This document shows, piece by piece, positions 12,852-23,509 of a stretch of 64,000 nt of DNA. Made by a program: the position numbers and the translations under genes. Under the pieces are notes generated by a model, which did not search any database, was not told where the DNA came from, and saw only the letters and a list, made by a program, of their open reading frames with translations. How positions within the stretch are numbered: the stretch's first letter is position 1; the number at the start of each line of letters is the position of its first letter. Source of the stretch: Cercis canadensis (lineage: Eukaryota > Streptophyta > Magnoliopsida > Fabales > Fabaceae); the NCBI GenBank assembly GCA_003255065.1, contig QAOA01001448.1, forward strand, positions 762,825 through 826,824, in the 5' to 3' direction.

Positions 12852-13647
12852 GGTGTTCATAACCCGGTGAACCTATGGTGAATCGACCGAACGCGACAAA
12901 ATGAAGGAAATCTGACGGTTTCAAATAGAGAATGGATGAAATCGGATGGCTGAAATTAAATAAACTAATTTAAGCCGGTCGGTTCGGTTTTTACTCGGTA
13001 AAACCGAGGTAAACCGAACTCGACCGAACCCCTTCCACTTCCCAATATTCCTTCCCTTCCCTTCCCCATACTTCCATCTCTCTCGAGTCTTGAAGTATCC
13101 AAACTTTCAATATGGCAATAAAACTGAGGCCTCTCTGTCTCGATTGTTCAGCTAGTCAGCTATGGATGACTTTATGCCTTTGGGTTCTTTATTTGATTAT
13201 TTCTCATGCCATTTTTAACAGCATAACTTGTGAAATGTTGAAAACAATCTTCAACCAAGATCTTAACTTGTGTGCATTCAATCTCCACTTAATATTCGCC
13301 ACCGTTGTCTTCTACTCCGCCAAAACTGTTAATTCCTTCTAGTTGGACTCCATATGCGCCCTATTCCCAATCATTGAAGCAGAAAAAAGACGACGCAGAT
13401 GAAGTCATCTCCCTTTTCAATGGGTATCCTCTATGATTTTGAATTTATATGAGGTTTTATTCTCTATTTCTATAGCTGGTTTCTACCCTATCAAAACCGT
13501 CCAATGGAAACCGAGAACCGATCAAACAGATTTTGTCGGTTTTCACTTTAGATTGGTCGGTAGGGGTAGAAAACTTTTCAACCCAATGACCATCGGTCGG
13601 GTGAGTTTGTTCCTCAAAACCAACCGAAGCCGACCATGAACACCCCT
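12852..13647. mobile_element. Non-autonomous hAT-like DNA element, about 796 bp
   Basis: The left end is GGTGTTCAT. The right end in reverse complement is AGGGGTGTTCAT, which resembles plant hAT-type terminal repeats. The flanks are TGATGCTA at 12844-12851 and TTATGCTA at 13648-13655, a seven-of-eight match to an 8-bp target-site duplication as hAT elements make. The interior has hairpin-forming GGTTCGG/CCGAAC runs near both ends (about 12880-13030 and 13500-13640). No transposase domain was seen; the short open frame at 13112 does not resemble one. Confidence 0.6.
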
Positions 13648-13984
13648 TTATGCTATCTATACATGTTAGCCAGATCTGAATTTACGTAAGAAATTGGAAA
13701 GCAACAAAATAAAAAATAATAATAATAATAAATAAATAAATAAATAAAAAAGCCGTCAGCACAGCACAGCCACGCAAAAGATCCAGAGTAGAAACAGTAG
13801 CAGCCAGGCACCAAATAAAATAAATAAAAAAAGTACAAAAGAATAGTAAAAACAAGTGGACGGCAATTTGAGTTTAACTATTACTGGGATTAATTATTGG
13901 CAGTATGAGCATGTGACACACAGCAGTCAAGTCAACACATAAAGATTTTCTTAAAGGCTTATCCCCTTAAAAAAGTTTCCTGCA

Positions 13985-14262
13985 GGAAAGCCCATCTCAT
14001 ATCTGGGATTTCAATTCTTCTTCTCTTTTCTGCAAAATCTTTGGAACTACACTGACATTCTATCCTCTTGCTATCCCAAACCAGCATACCCATTTCCATT
14101 CCATTCCAATCTTATTCCACACGCAATCTGCAATTCCCTTTTCATTTTTGGGTATTCAAAGCAAACTTGAGGTTCAAGTGCGTGAATCATGAATTGGGCG
14201 GAAATAGAGTTCAGACTACAGAGAAGACCAGGAAGGACGGGCTCTTGTTTTTGTGCTCAACA
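13985..14262 (-). pseudogene. Degenerate relic 1 of the Ppx/GppA phosphatase first exon
   Basis: Several blocks match the antisense of the phosphatase exon 1 in the same order, with large internal deletions. AACTACACTGACATT with CTCTTGCTATCCC (about 14045-14080) matches 6245-6300. TGGGTATTCAAA (about 14149) matches 6794. GGAAATAGAGT followed by AAGGACGGGCTCTTG (about 14200-14250) matches 6855-6905. The reading frame is destroyed by deletions and substitutions. Orientation is the same as the intact gene. Sequence after the relic also resembles the intact gene's upstream flank: CTTTGAATTTTTCAACAATT near 14965 corresponds to about 7970. Confidence 0.7.
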
Positions 14263-15696
14263 ACTGCACAAGACCCGTATCGAATTCGGATTCATCCATG
14301 TGAGTTACCAGAATTCTAGGACTTCTTTCCGCAACGTTATACTTTCTTTCCCTAGTCAACGTATAATTTTTCATATCTTTAATGAGATTTTTCAAGGACA
14401 ATTTTTGCATGGCCCAACTATTCTTAGTCCAATGAGTACTTATTAGCCCAAATCATTTTGGTGGACGGGTCTAACCGTATAAGATAAATCTCTATAAATA
14501 TTTTTTTCAAGAAAAAACAATTTTATATTATATGATTTTTCCTCTTATCATCATCTCCTAAAACTAAGAAATTAAAAATGATAAACTTATTTTATTTGAA
14601 CAAGATTTTGTACACGTGCATGGCAGCATCTTTTTTTTTTTTTTTAACTACAAAAGTTTATATAAAAAATTAGCTTAAGTGACTGTGGGAGCATACGTAT
14701 ACTATTTCCACATATATAAGTAAACCACAGTTTGTCACGATTACTACACTATACACGATTAGCTTAAAAAATGTGTCTGTTGCGAGGAAAGAGTTACATG
14801 GCTACATCCTATATAGAGTTAAATTACCTCATTCCATAGACGCAACAAATAATGAAAAGTTACCACTGGTTAGGGAATTAAATTGATAAAGAAACTAACA
14901 TGAGTAGATAAGGTCTTTCTTTAAAGAAAAAAAAATTAGGCCAAATTTATATATTTTTGAGCTTTGAATTTTTCAACAATTTTATGTTTACTAGTCTCTG
15001 ATCTTCCGCAATGTTAAAAAGTGTAAAGAATTTCGCAGGAATTTAGTCAGGAAGGAAGTATCCTGGAAAGTATCAGCGTTCATGAGCAGACCTTGACTAT
15101 ATGTGTATGGCGACTGCACCATTGCCGGAGTCCCTATGCGTGCGTGCGTGCATGCTCCAATCCCCTTTTGAAATCATGATTATTCCAAATCTATTTACTA
15201 TCAAACTGCAGACCCTTAACCAACAAGGCAGCAGCGCAGAAAAAAAAAAAAAAAAGAAGCTATNAAAAGCTAGTTTTTGGACGATCACGACACGTTTTCC
15301 CTATGGGGCAGACTTCAACGAGGTATATGCTATTTCTTAAGCTTAATTTTTGTGGGTGACTTAATAAATGTCACTTAGTTAGTTGGTAGAGATAAGGTTG
15401 TTGAAATAGTTTGTAAATATATTAATAATTAACCAAGTCCCACATTGGTTAACTTAGAGTATGTAAAAGACTTTATAAATGCAAACTAAAGTTATAAAGT
15501 AACTTTAGTTAAATGGACACAAGCCCATTTGACAAGCCCAAATAGCCTAGTAAGACAAAGTCCATTAATGGCCTTGATCGATTTGACAAATATTTTAATA
15601 TTGGTTTTAATATCTTGATCGGACCGGGTCGGGTCGGTTTGACCCGATTCGGATTGTAGTTAATTAAATTAACAGGTTCAGATGAATAAACTCGAA

Positions 15697-15772
15697 TAGA
15701 CAATTGTATCTGTTTTAAACAGACTATTATGACTATTCCGAACAGACAATTGTGACTATTCCGAATAGACAA
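15697..15772. repeat. 23-bp tandem repeat inside the solo LTR U3
   Basis: Units of about 23 bp beginning CAGACAATTGT or CAGACTATTATG and ending GACTATTCCGAA follow one another about three times. They lie upstream of the LTR TATA box at 15828. Short U3 repeats of this kind often act as LTR enhancers; that role is inferred here. Confidence 0.6.
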
Positions 15773-15827
15773 TTATGTCAGTTAATTTCTGACCAATTAT
15801 ATTTGTTCATTCGTGTCTTTTCAACTC

Positions 15828-15835
15828 TATAAAAG
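15828..15835 (+). promoter_or_regulatory. TATA box of the solo LTR
   Basis: TATAAAAG inside the LTR, in the position expected for the U3/R promoter. It lies about 2.7 kb upstream of CBP60-B on the same strand. Confidence 0.55.
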
Positions 15836-16605
15836 GGAACACCCTAATGCATTAGAATTCACTTTTCCATTGAGAGTTTTTGAGGGCTTTGTTGTATCCT
15901 GGGGTAACTTGCTTTTATAGAGAAGCAATATTACACTCAAGACAATGTAATTGTTCACGCCTCAAAGCCAACCTAGTTAGTCTCCATTATCGTTTTCCTA
16001 ACAAAGGTTCCATTGAAATGCAAGTACTAGAAATTCTAGAGTTTCTTATTTGTTAATAAAATGCTATAGTTTATTTTGTGTCTTTGTCACTTAGTAATTT
16101 TTAGCTAGGTATGCATATCAAATTTGTACGCGTTGTTATGGAAAATTGTGATTAAGTCCCAAATTCCACAAGAGCAATACGCGTCTGCATGTGTTCCTAA
16201 AATTTCATATCTATCTATGATTATTCGGGTTTTGTGGGTCCTGTTCCTTCATGCACGCGATGGTGTAATTCCTATAAAATTGTTGCTGCGAAAAATTTGT
16301 CAGAACTGAAAAGGATGAATATGAAAAATGGTTGATAATGGATAAACGTGACCCTTATCGTTATATATATTTGTTGGCAGTTGGAGCAAAAATTGGTGAC
16401 AATTTTTGGTTAAATGTCGAAGGAGCTGCATCCGAAGAGAAAAATATATATGGGTATAATCGATGTGTCTGGTTGTGTCGGCAATTGCGAAAGAGATAAA
16501 TAGAGCCCATCCAAAAAGAGTAGAAACAGTTAGAGCAATTTGACTTAACTATCACTTGATTAATTAGCAGTTAGCAGCACCAAGTAAAGTAGTAAACACA
16601 TTCCT

Positions 16606-16735
16606 CTTGAAAACAACCCATTTCTCTGGACTTTCTCTTTCTTCCCTCTCCACTCTCCTCCACCACAGTCTTTTTAACGTGTGAAGGGAAGAGCTTCAAG
16701 TGCGTCAATCATGGATTCTGCCAAAATAGAGTTTG
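16606..16735 (-). pseudogene. Degenerate relic 2 of the Ppx/GppA phosphatase first exon
   Basis: CTTGAAAACAACCCAT, then ACTTTCTCTTTCTTCCCTC and CTCCACCACA, match the intact gene's plus strand at about 6190-6240. GAGCTTCAAGTGCGTCAATC followed by ATGGATT and AAATAGAGT matches 6822-6865 across a deletion of about 580 bases. No frame survives. Its left flank (about 16510-16600) resembles the left flank of relic 1, and its right flank shares AACGTTATA sequence with the region after relic 1. The two relics are therefore copies of one already-damaged ancestor. Confidence 0.65.
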
Positions 16736-18407
16736 CTGCTTTACTTTGCTTGTGTGAAATTTATATCACTACCATTTTCTAACTTCTAATTCAATACTTC
16801 TTGTTGAAGAGTAGGAGTTGACTTTTCGATAACGTTATAGTACAGTGCCCTCAGTTAACCAATAATTTTATTTTCGTATTTAACATTTAAAAAATATGAG
16901 AGAAAATAAAAAGTACTTTCTTTCAGTTTTTAATTTTTAGTTCTTAATGGGCTTTTCCAAACCTCAAAGCCGATAAGGGAATCAAAGATATCCGCATAGC
17001 CCAACTACCAGATGATGATGAAGAGAACATTTAGTGCAATCTCTAGGTTTTAGAATTTCTTTTTATAAAAATTAAATTTATAAATCTATATCATAATGTA
17101 ATTTGTTAGTTTTTACATAAGATGACTAAATTAATAATTTTATTAATAAATTTAAAAAAAGGAAATATATAGTTGTAGGAAGGGAGTAGACTATTAGAAT
17201 AGGACCTTTATTATCAACTATGTGATTTTTATGATCAGAGTAAGTGTTACATTAGACCCATAAGACACTAGCATATTAAGCATTATTCAAAAACCGAGAA
17301 AAAAAAAAAAAAAAACTCTTGCATTGTGTATGGACTATATATGGTGACTACACTATTGAATATTTTGTAACTTAGTAATTAGTAATTAATTCGTCTAATT
17401 TTATCACCTACTTACAAAATATTTTGTGAGTAACTCCCCAGTGTTAACAACCGTACATGTCTGAGTCACGGTTTCTGAAATTCCATGTATATGGTTTATT
17501 AGCAGTTCAGTTGGGGTGAGGAGACCTATAAATAACTATAAGGATAGAATCGTTATCTAAATAGGGTAAACTAATTTATTATTTTCCTTTTATCTAACTA
17601 TATAATCTCACTAAATATTAATGCTTCTGCCTCTGTTGCATTATTTTATCAACACTGCGCTGCGCAGCTCATAATTCCTGTACCCGTTACTTGTTTGAAA
17701 ACAATGCCTAATCCTTTGTGCAGAGGTGCAGCTGAAAACATAGAAATGAACCTTGACTGCGGGATTACTCATTCTTAATTTTTAGGCATGTAAAAGTTAC
17801 ATTTAACTTGTTTTTCATTCCAACACTTTCTTCCCACTTCATAAAAATCTGCTAATTAACTGCACTTTATAATATACCTGCATATATTAACTTATATTGA
17901 AAAAATGTGCAGCGGGAGGGTGTACGCAGAGTTACATACTATAATTTCATGGAAAAAAGAATTCATATTGATTACCAGGAAATCAACTTCCAAGAAACTT
18001 CTGATGAGGGATTTTCTTGGAAAATCAGTATCTGAGCTGCTGGTTAGTGATTATCGACTCCTTACTGTTATTTCCTCCCCCTTTCCGGCTCAAGACTTGA
18101 AAATTGACCTCCTAAAAATGTTTAGAGAGAAACCAACGCCGCGAGAGTGGTGCAGAAACGCGTAATATATACTTTTGTGATGGGTTCAAAAAAATTAATG
18201 TGTTTGTATATTATTTGTAAGTAACTTGGTATACGAAATACAGAGAGAAGAATCGCGGGGATGAAATTTCAGTTGAAATGCGCAGCTTATATCCACGGTT
18301 CAGTTTATGAGGTTGACTATAAACCGTGTGGTGATGAGCAAGAGCAAGAAGCTACCTCGCTCCTTCTTTTTTGTAAATTTCTGCTGATTGCACCTTCTCC
18401 GATACCG

Positions 18408-18415
18408 TTATAAAG
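18408..18415 (+). promoter_or_regulatory. Probable TATA box of CBP60-B
   Basis: TTATAAAG about 135 bases upstream of the inferred start codon at 18549. The sequence just before the start (GGGAGTTG followed by GGGTTGTTG) resembles the 5' UTR of copy A at about 9279-9298, supporting a shared promoter origin. Confidence 0.4.
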
Positions 18416-18548
18416 GTGATCAATAACCAGTGAGTTGTCAGTGCGAATGATCTTAAATCGGTTTCTAATTTTAGCAATCTTTCTACTCTAGTCATTATTG
18501 GGAGTTGCGAGAATTGTGGGTTGTTGATTCGCTTTCGAATCTTTTTTC

Positions 18549-21080
18549 ATGGCATCGAAAAGGAAATCTGACAAGGAAGTTGATGACAGGAATCTTGAAA
18601 TTCCAGTTCAACAGTCAAAACGGAGACATGGAGATTCAGGGCAGATTATGATACGGTATATACTTTTTTTATGTTTGATGATGCTTCTTCGGTGTGTCTT
18701 GGGTTTTAAGTCTAAATACTACGATTTTGCAGTGCCATTGGAAATTTGAGGGTTGGACTACGCTTTAGTGATATTGCGTCCAGCATCGAGGATTTATTGC
18801 GAAGAATGGTGAGAAACAAAGTCTCTACTCTATTTTGCGAAATAATTTTTATGTTTTTGGAGAGGATTGCTTCTCGGTTTATCTCAACTGAACTCTAGCA
18901 TGCATGTTCTCCATTTCTTAATAACTATCAAAACCTAACTCAAATCCCATCTTATGAGCGTTCCATCCTCAAAGGTTTTCAATTATGAAGCACAATTTGA
19001 TATACTCTTGATGAGAAAAGAGAAGCTTAATTTTGTTGGTCTGTGGTTTCTTATTATCTTAAGGTGGACACAAACTACCCCTTGTTTGCTGTTTATTTCA
19101 TGTGTTTGGCCAGTGCTTGATTTCTTTCAATAGGTTGGTTACGAATCTAAGTATACATAAATTTAAATAGCCTCAGTTTCCAATTTCCTAAGTGTCTGTT
19201 CATTGTTTCACGTGTCTTCCTCAATTAGATTGGAGAGGAGCTCAATCGTCAGCTATCTTCAAGGTCTATTTCCCGACTCCAAATTTTTAATTATTATTGG
19301 GCTATGAATTAATTGTTTCATATATTATCCAGGGTTTAATATTGGTCTATTTTCCAAATTCATTGCAGTCCTACTGTTAATCAGATTGGAAGATCTGGGG
19401 CCAAAACATCACAGCTGCGTTTTACTGATAAAGTGGCTTCTACAATTTTTACAAAATCCAAGATCAAATCTGAGGAAGATAAACTTCTTCAGATTGAGCT
19501 GGTTGATGCTAGATCTCAATCTATAATCAAAGAAGGTCCCCTATCCTCTATAAAGATAAAGATATATGTGCTTAATGGTGACTTTGGGTCCAAGGGCAGG
19601 GAGGATGGGACTGCAGACCATTTTGATGCCAATATCGTACGTCAAAGAGAGGGTAAAGGGCCATTGCTAAAGGGGGAAACTCTCATTAGGCTACAAAATG
19701 GAGTAGGTACTATCACTAACCTTATGTTGACTGATAACTCGCGCTGCACAAGAAGCGGAAAGTTCAGGTTAGGAGCCAAAGTTGCAGAATCATGTTCCAA
19801 TGAAGAAAACATCAGGGAGGGCATAAGTGAAGCTTTTAAGGTGAAAGATAGCAGAGGAGAGAGTGAGTGACTCTTAAACTGATTTAATTTTTGTTTCCAT
19901 TCTTGATCCTTTACTTTGACATGTGGTTTGGTCATTTCAGAGGACAAGAAGCTTGATCGTCCATCCTTGAATGATAATATATGGCGTTTGAAAAAGATAG
20001 CGAAAAATGGTAAAATTCACAAACGATTATCCTCTGATGGAATAAAGACTGTCAAGGATCTATTGCGGTTGTACGTAACCAACCCATCTTCATTACAGGA
20101 GGTGAAAAGACAAGGTGTTAGTTATTCTTGTTTGATTCTGTGTTTGAACTTTGAACTAACTAAAGAATTTCTTTTCTTTTTGTCTCTTCCCAAATGAAGA
20201 AATATGGCAAGATTCCGGCGAAGAAATGGGAAGCAATTATTAAACATGCTAACGCGTATGATAGAGACGAATACGACGATTATAAGCTATACGATTATAA
20301 GCTATACATTTATCCCACAGATCAACAACCACAACAAATACGCCTGCTCTTCGATCCCATCTACAGGCTTGTGGGAGTGGCATTCAATGGCCAAAATTAT
20401 CTTCGTCCAGATACCCTTACTGCAGCTGAAGATAAAGTATGCATTCATGTCCTTTCTAAGTGCTCATTTGTTTGGCGAATAATAGCTTTTCCGAGAAAAA
20501 TGTGTTAAATTCTGCCTTACAAGTGATTCAACTCCCTTGTTCAATTGACAGGATATTGTGGAAAGAGTGAAGCAACATGCTTACAAAAATTTGAAAGATT
20601 TGAATTCAATTGATGAGGCAACAACAAACAGCTTGCTCCCAAAATTGGATGCTTCTCAACATCAAAGTCTGCACTTCCCAACTGCACACCAAGGTAAATA
20701 AACCCTGTGCCATGCACATATACCAATATTTAGTAATTTGCAATCTCATACCTGCAATCTCATACTTGGCTGGCTTAACATCACATCCTTGTGAAGCAGT
20801 GCATGATCCAATGCCACAAAGCAGTTATGCAGGGGGAGATCAGTTTTCATCTCATCTCACTTGCATTGATGGTTGGACCCTTGCCGGATCTCAGTTACCA
20901 GTTGCAACTCCTGATTATTCATCTACAACATATCTTCCTCATTCTACCACATTGGTGCAATTTGGACCAGAACATAGCATTCCTTCTTTTATCCCTAATT
21001 CTGCTACGTATATAGCAAGGAGGGGAACACGCAAATCTATGTTGTATAAGATTTTGGCTGCTCTTAAATGCCTCATATGA
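18549..21080 (+). CDS. CBP60-like transcription factor, copy B, 8 exons, 510 aa, truncated calmodulin-binding end
   Basis: Tandem paralogue of the CBP60-A gene. Exons are 18549-18655, 18733-18808, 19229-19263, 19369-19862, 19941-20101, 20200-20436, 20552-20693 and 20800-21080. All are in phase, giving 510 codons plus TGA. Exons 2, 4 and 5 have exactly the lengths of copy A (76, 494 and 161 bases). The basic N-terminal stretch (SKRRHGD), the conserved core ([37 protein letters not shown]) and splice phases are all retained. Exon 6 carries a 15-bp in-frame tandem duplication (DYKLY twice). The C-terminus ends YKILAALKCLI-stop. The TGA replaces a serine codon of copy A, in the middle of the calmodulin-binding helix, and the helix tryptophan is cysteine. 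Similarity to copy A continues past the stop, so the truncation is secondary. Core DNA-binding function is probably intact. Confidence 0.9.
20278..20307 (+). repeat. 15-bp in-frame tandem duplication in CBP60-B exon 6
   Basis: GATTATAAGCTATAC occurs twice head to tail with no mismatch, encoding DYKLY-DYKLY. Copy A has a single equivalent (DDYNLYLY). The lack of divergence between the copies suggests a recent event. Confidence 0.9.
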
Positions 21081-22298
21081 CTCACACAGGATGCGGCTAC
21101 CAAGAGAATCGCTTACATTTTGTACCATATTTTAATTGCCAGTGTGTTTTTTATATTACAATTTTTAGAATTCATTTTATTTATATATTACAATTTTTAG
21201 AATTCATTTTATTTATAACTGGAATTTTATGATATTATATAAATATGTCATATTATATTTATAAGTATATATAATTTTTATATTTTATTAGATATAAAAC
21301 ATATTTATCTTATTATCTCAAATTAACTTAAAAATAATTATACACATATAATTCACACATTGATTATTCTCATATGATATAACATATCACATAAATACAA
21401 AAAATAACTAAGAAACTTTCTAAATTAGTTCTTTTATTAGCTTAAAAATTTGTTTCATCTATAAATCATTTATTTCATATGTAACATTTGAAAATTTGAA
21501 AACCATATCAGTTTGATAGATTTTTTTAAAAAAACAAATTACAACACGTCATTTCAATTTAAAACATATTCTTTCTTTTTTGTGAGTGTTCCAAACACAC
21601 TCTACGTGTTTTTCCATATCAGTTTAAACCATATCAGTTTGTCGAACACACCAATAGCTCCACAACATATCATCTCTTCAGTTGTTTATAAAAAAAAAAA
21701 ATTAATAAAGCAAAATATGACAAAAAGAAACATGCTAATGAACTATTCTATTAGTATTTTTTACGTTTTCACGTTGGTGGTTTTATATATATAAAAAAAA
21801 TTAAAAAATTATAATATTTAAATAATTAAATTAAAAAATATAATAAATATATAATTTTATTATTAAAATATAATATTCAAATCAAATGAACCGTTAATAA
21901 CGGGGTGCGCTCGTGATTTTCCACAAGAAAAATCATTGTTATGATCTATAACTAGGAGTGGCACACCGGCGTAATTTTATGGAATTAAAGTGTCATTTCT
22001 ATTCCCTGCCGCGAAAATATCTAGCCTGTCTAAGCAGGCCGAAATCTCTCGAAGGTTCCCCTTAGATTCTCTCCATCTAAGTCTCCCAAAGCGCAGAGAA
22101 GATATTTTTTCTCTCTCCTACTTACCCCATTGCCCAACTCTCTCTCTCTTAGAAAAACTCTCTTTTCTCCTTCTGCATTCATTTATATCTTTTTACTTTC
22201 TCTGTTTCTCTCTTTGATATGGTTTGAGTTGAGCGTCTTAAACTCTTAATTTTTGCTTGTCTTGGAGCTTTCGGCGTTGGAATTTTTGGTGTCGTTTG
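21081..22298. other. Spacer between CBP60-B and the J-domain gene
   Basis: Bases 21081-21125 are the former coding end of CBP60-B, beyond its premature stop. Bases 21155-21218 hold a direct repeat of about 32 bp containing ATTACAATTTTTAGAATTCA. Bases 21220-21900 are A/T-rich. Bases 21900-22298 become more balanced with C/T-rich tracts and are the promoter and 5' UTR of the J-domain gene. No other gene is seen. Confidence 0.55.
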
Positions 22299-23509
22299 AT
22301 GGATCGGGAAGGTGGATCCAACGGCGGATCTTGTTACTACTCTGTTCTGGGGATTCGCAGGGATGCCTCCTTCTCTGATATACGCACTGCTTATCGCAAG
22401 CTCGCTCTGGTAAATAAGTCGCCGCCGTCTCAGCATTCCCGTCGCCCCTTCCCTTTCTTTTCTTAGACCAGTAAAGTTTTGGATATAGTTTTTCGGTTGT
22501 TTGAGAATTGAAATTTTGGTTTTGCAGTTTTAGCAATCTTCATAACATTTTCCCCATATAAAATTTGGATTTCAATTTATCTAATTTGTTTACTTTTGGA
22601 GATTCCACCAAATTTTAAAGATTGAATTTTATTTGTTTTGGGTGTAAAGAAGTGGCACCCAGATAGATGGGCTCGGAACGCTGCAATAGCCGGAGAAGCC
22701 AAGCGGCGGTTTCAGCAAATCCAAGAAGCATACTCAGGTTACGTTATTATATATTATAACGCCATTGTTTAAGAATCCAATGTTCGCCAACTAACGATCC
22801 TTTGAATCCAATGTTCCTGTGACAGTTCTTTCTGATCAGTCTAAGAGATCAATGTACGATGCTGGGCTCTACGATCCTTTAGAAGAAGGCGAGGTAAAGC
22901 TGTCATTAGCCAAGGCAAAGCTCTTGCCGTAAACAAGGCGAGGTAAAACTGTCGTTTCTGGCATATCATGAAACGACATCGTTTATCTCGTCTTGTGCTC
23001 GGTGACATGAGTGCCTTGGCAATATTGTAATTTGCTTCTCTCTCTTTCTCCCTCGTTTTTGTTGTGTGTGAACTTGTCGCAAAATGGAAATTTTATGTCT
23101 TCTGGGGTGTCGTGTGTTTTTTTTGTTGTACTTTTAGGAATTTAATTCTAATTCTTTTTATTTCCATTTTTACCCACGGATTTTGTTGATTTGCGCGCAG
23201 GAATTCTGTGATTTCATGCAAGAAATAATCTCCATGATGAACAATGTAAAAGACGAGGTACTCATTGTAGTTTTCTGAGTGGCGATGGTTATGATAGCAA
23301 TATGAAACAGAAGACTGTATATAATGGAGATTTTCTTTTTGCCTTTATTATAGGGGGACAGTTTGGAGGATCTACAGAGGATGTTCGTGGAGATGGTCGG
23401 TGGAGATGGGATGAGCTTTGACTTAAACCAGGATCAAACGACTGGCAAGAGAGCACGTGTCACCTCATCAAGAGGTAACGCGGCTAAGCGTAGCAACTCT
23501 TGCTGTTAG
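22299..23509 (+). CDS. Small J-domain (DnaJ/HSP40, type C-like) protein, 5 exons, 159 aa
   Basis: J-domain co-chaperone that would stimulate the ATPase of an Hsp70. Exons are 22299-22409, 22650-22737, 22826-22893, 23201-23257 and 23354-23509; frame is continuous over 159 codons plus TAG. The J domain spans about residues 13-78, starting [20 protein letters not shown], with the HPD triad at residues 40-42 (KWHPDRW), then a helix III/IV segment ending [16 protein letters not shown]. There is no G/F-rich or zinc-finger region, so it is not a class A or B DnaJ. The short C-terminal part is acidic/Met-rich and then basic ([10 protein letters not shown]), and ends SNSCC. No signal peptide or membrane segment is seen, so cytosolic or nuclear location is inferred. 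Intron 3 carries a duplicated donor-like sequence. Client specificity cannot be read from the sequence. Confidence 0.9.
22886..22957 (+). repeat. Duplicated 5' splice-site sequence in the J-domain gene
   Basis: AAGGCGAGGTAAAGCTGTC spans the end of exon 3 and its GT donor. A near copy, AAGGCGAGGTAAAACTGTC, begins about 52 bases downstream inside the intron. Use of the second donor would add about 17 codons' worth of sequence with a frame change. Confidence 0.7.

Larger units (their letters stand above)
15399..16003. mobile_element. Solo LTR (605 bp) with a perfect 5-bp target-site duplication
   Basis: The element starts TGTTGAAATAG and ends TTTTCCTAACA, so it has the TG...CA ends of an LTR with TGTT/AACA imperfect inverted tips. 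The same 5 bases, AAGGT, flank it at 15394-15398 and 16004-16008. Inside is a TATA box (TATAAAAG at 15828-15835) about 175 bp from the 3' end, suggesting the U3/R arrangement is read left to right. No primer-binding site, gag or pol lies beside it. It is therefore a solo LTR left after recombination between two LTRs. The superfamily cannot be told from the LTR alone. Confidence 0.82.
12363..18548. other. Duplication-rich spacer between CBP60-A and CBP60-B
   Basis: No intact gene is supported. In order it contains the CBP60-A 3' flank, a hAT-like element (12852-13647), a phosphatase relic (13985-14262), flanking sequence resembling the phosphatase upstream region, a solo LTR (15399-16003), a second phosphatase relic (16606-16735), about 1.1 kb of A/T-rich sequence, and the promoter of CBP60-B. 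Bases 13790-13930 and 16510-16600 resemble each other as well, so the two relics share flanks. Confidence 0.6.

Noticed and set aside
13112-13342. 76-codon frame inside the hAT-like element
   Set aside because: No transposase motifs (no DDE or BED-type signature); too short and low complexity.
17905-18165. 86-codon open frame upstream of CBP60-B
   Set aside because: No recognisable domain, no splice context and no counterpart in copy A; probably chance in the promoter spacer.
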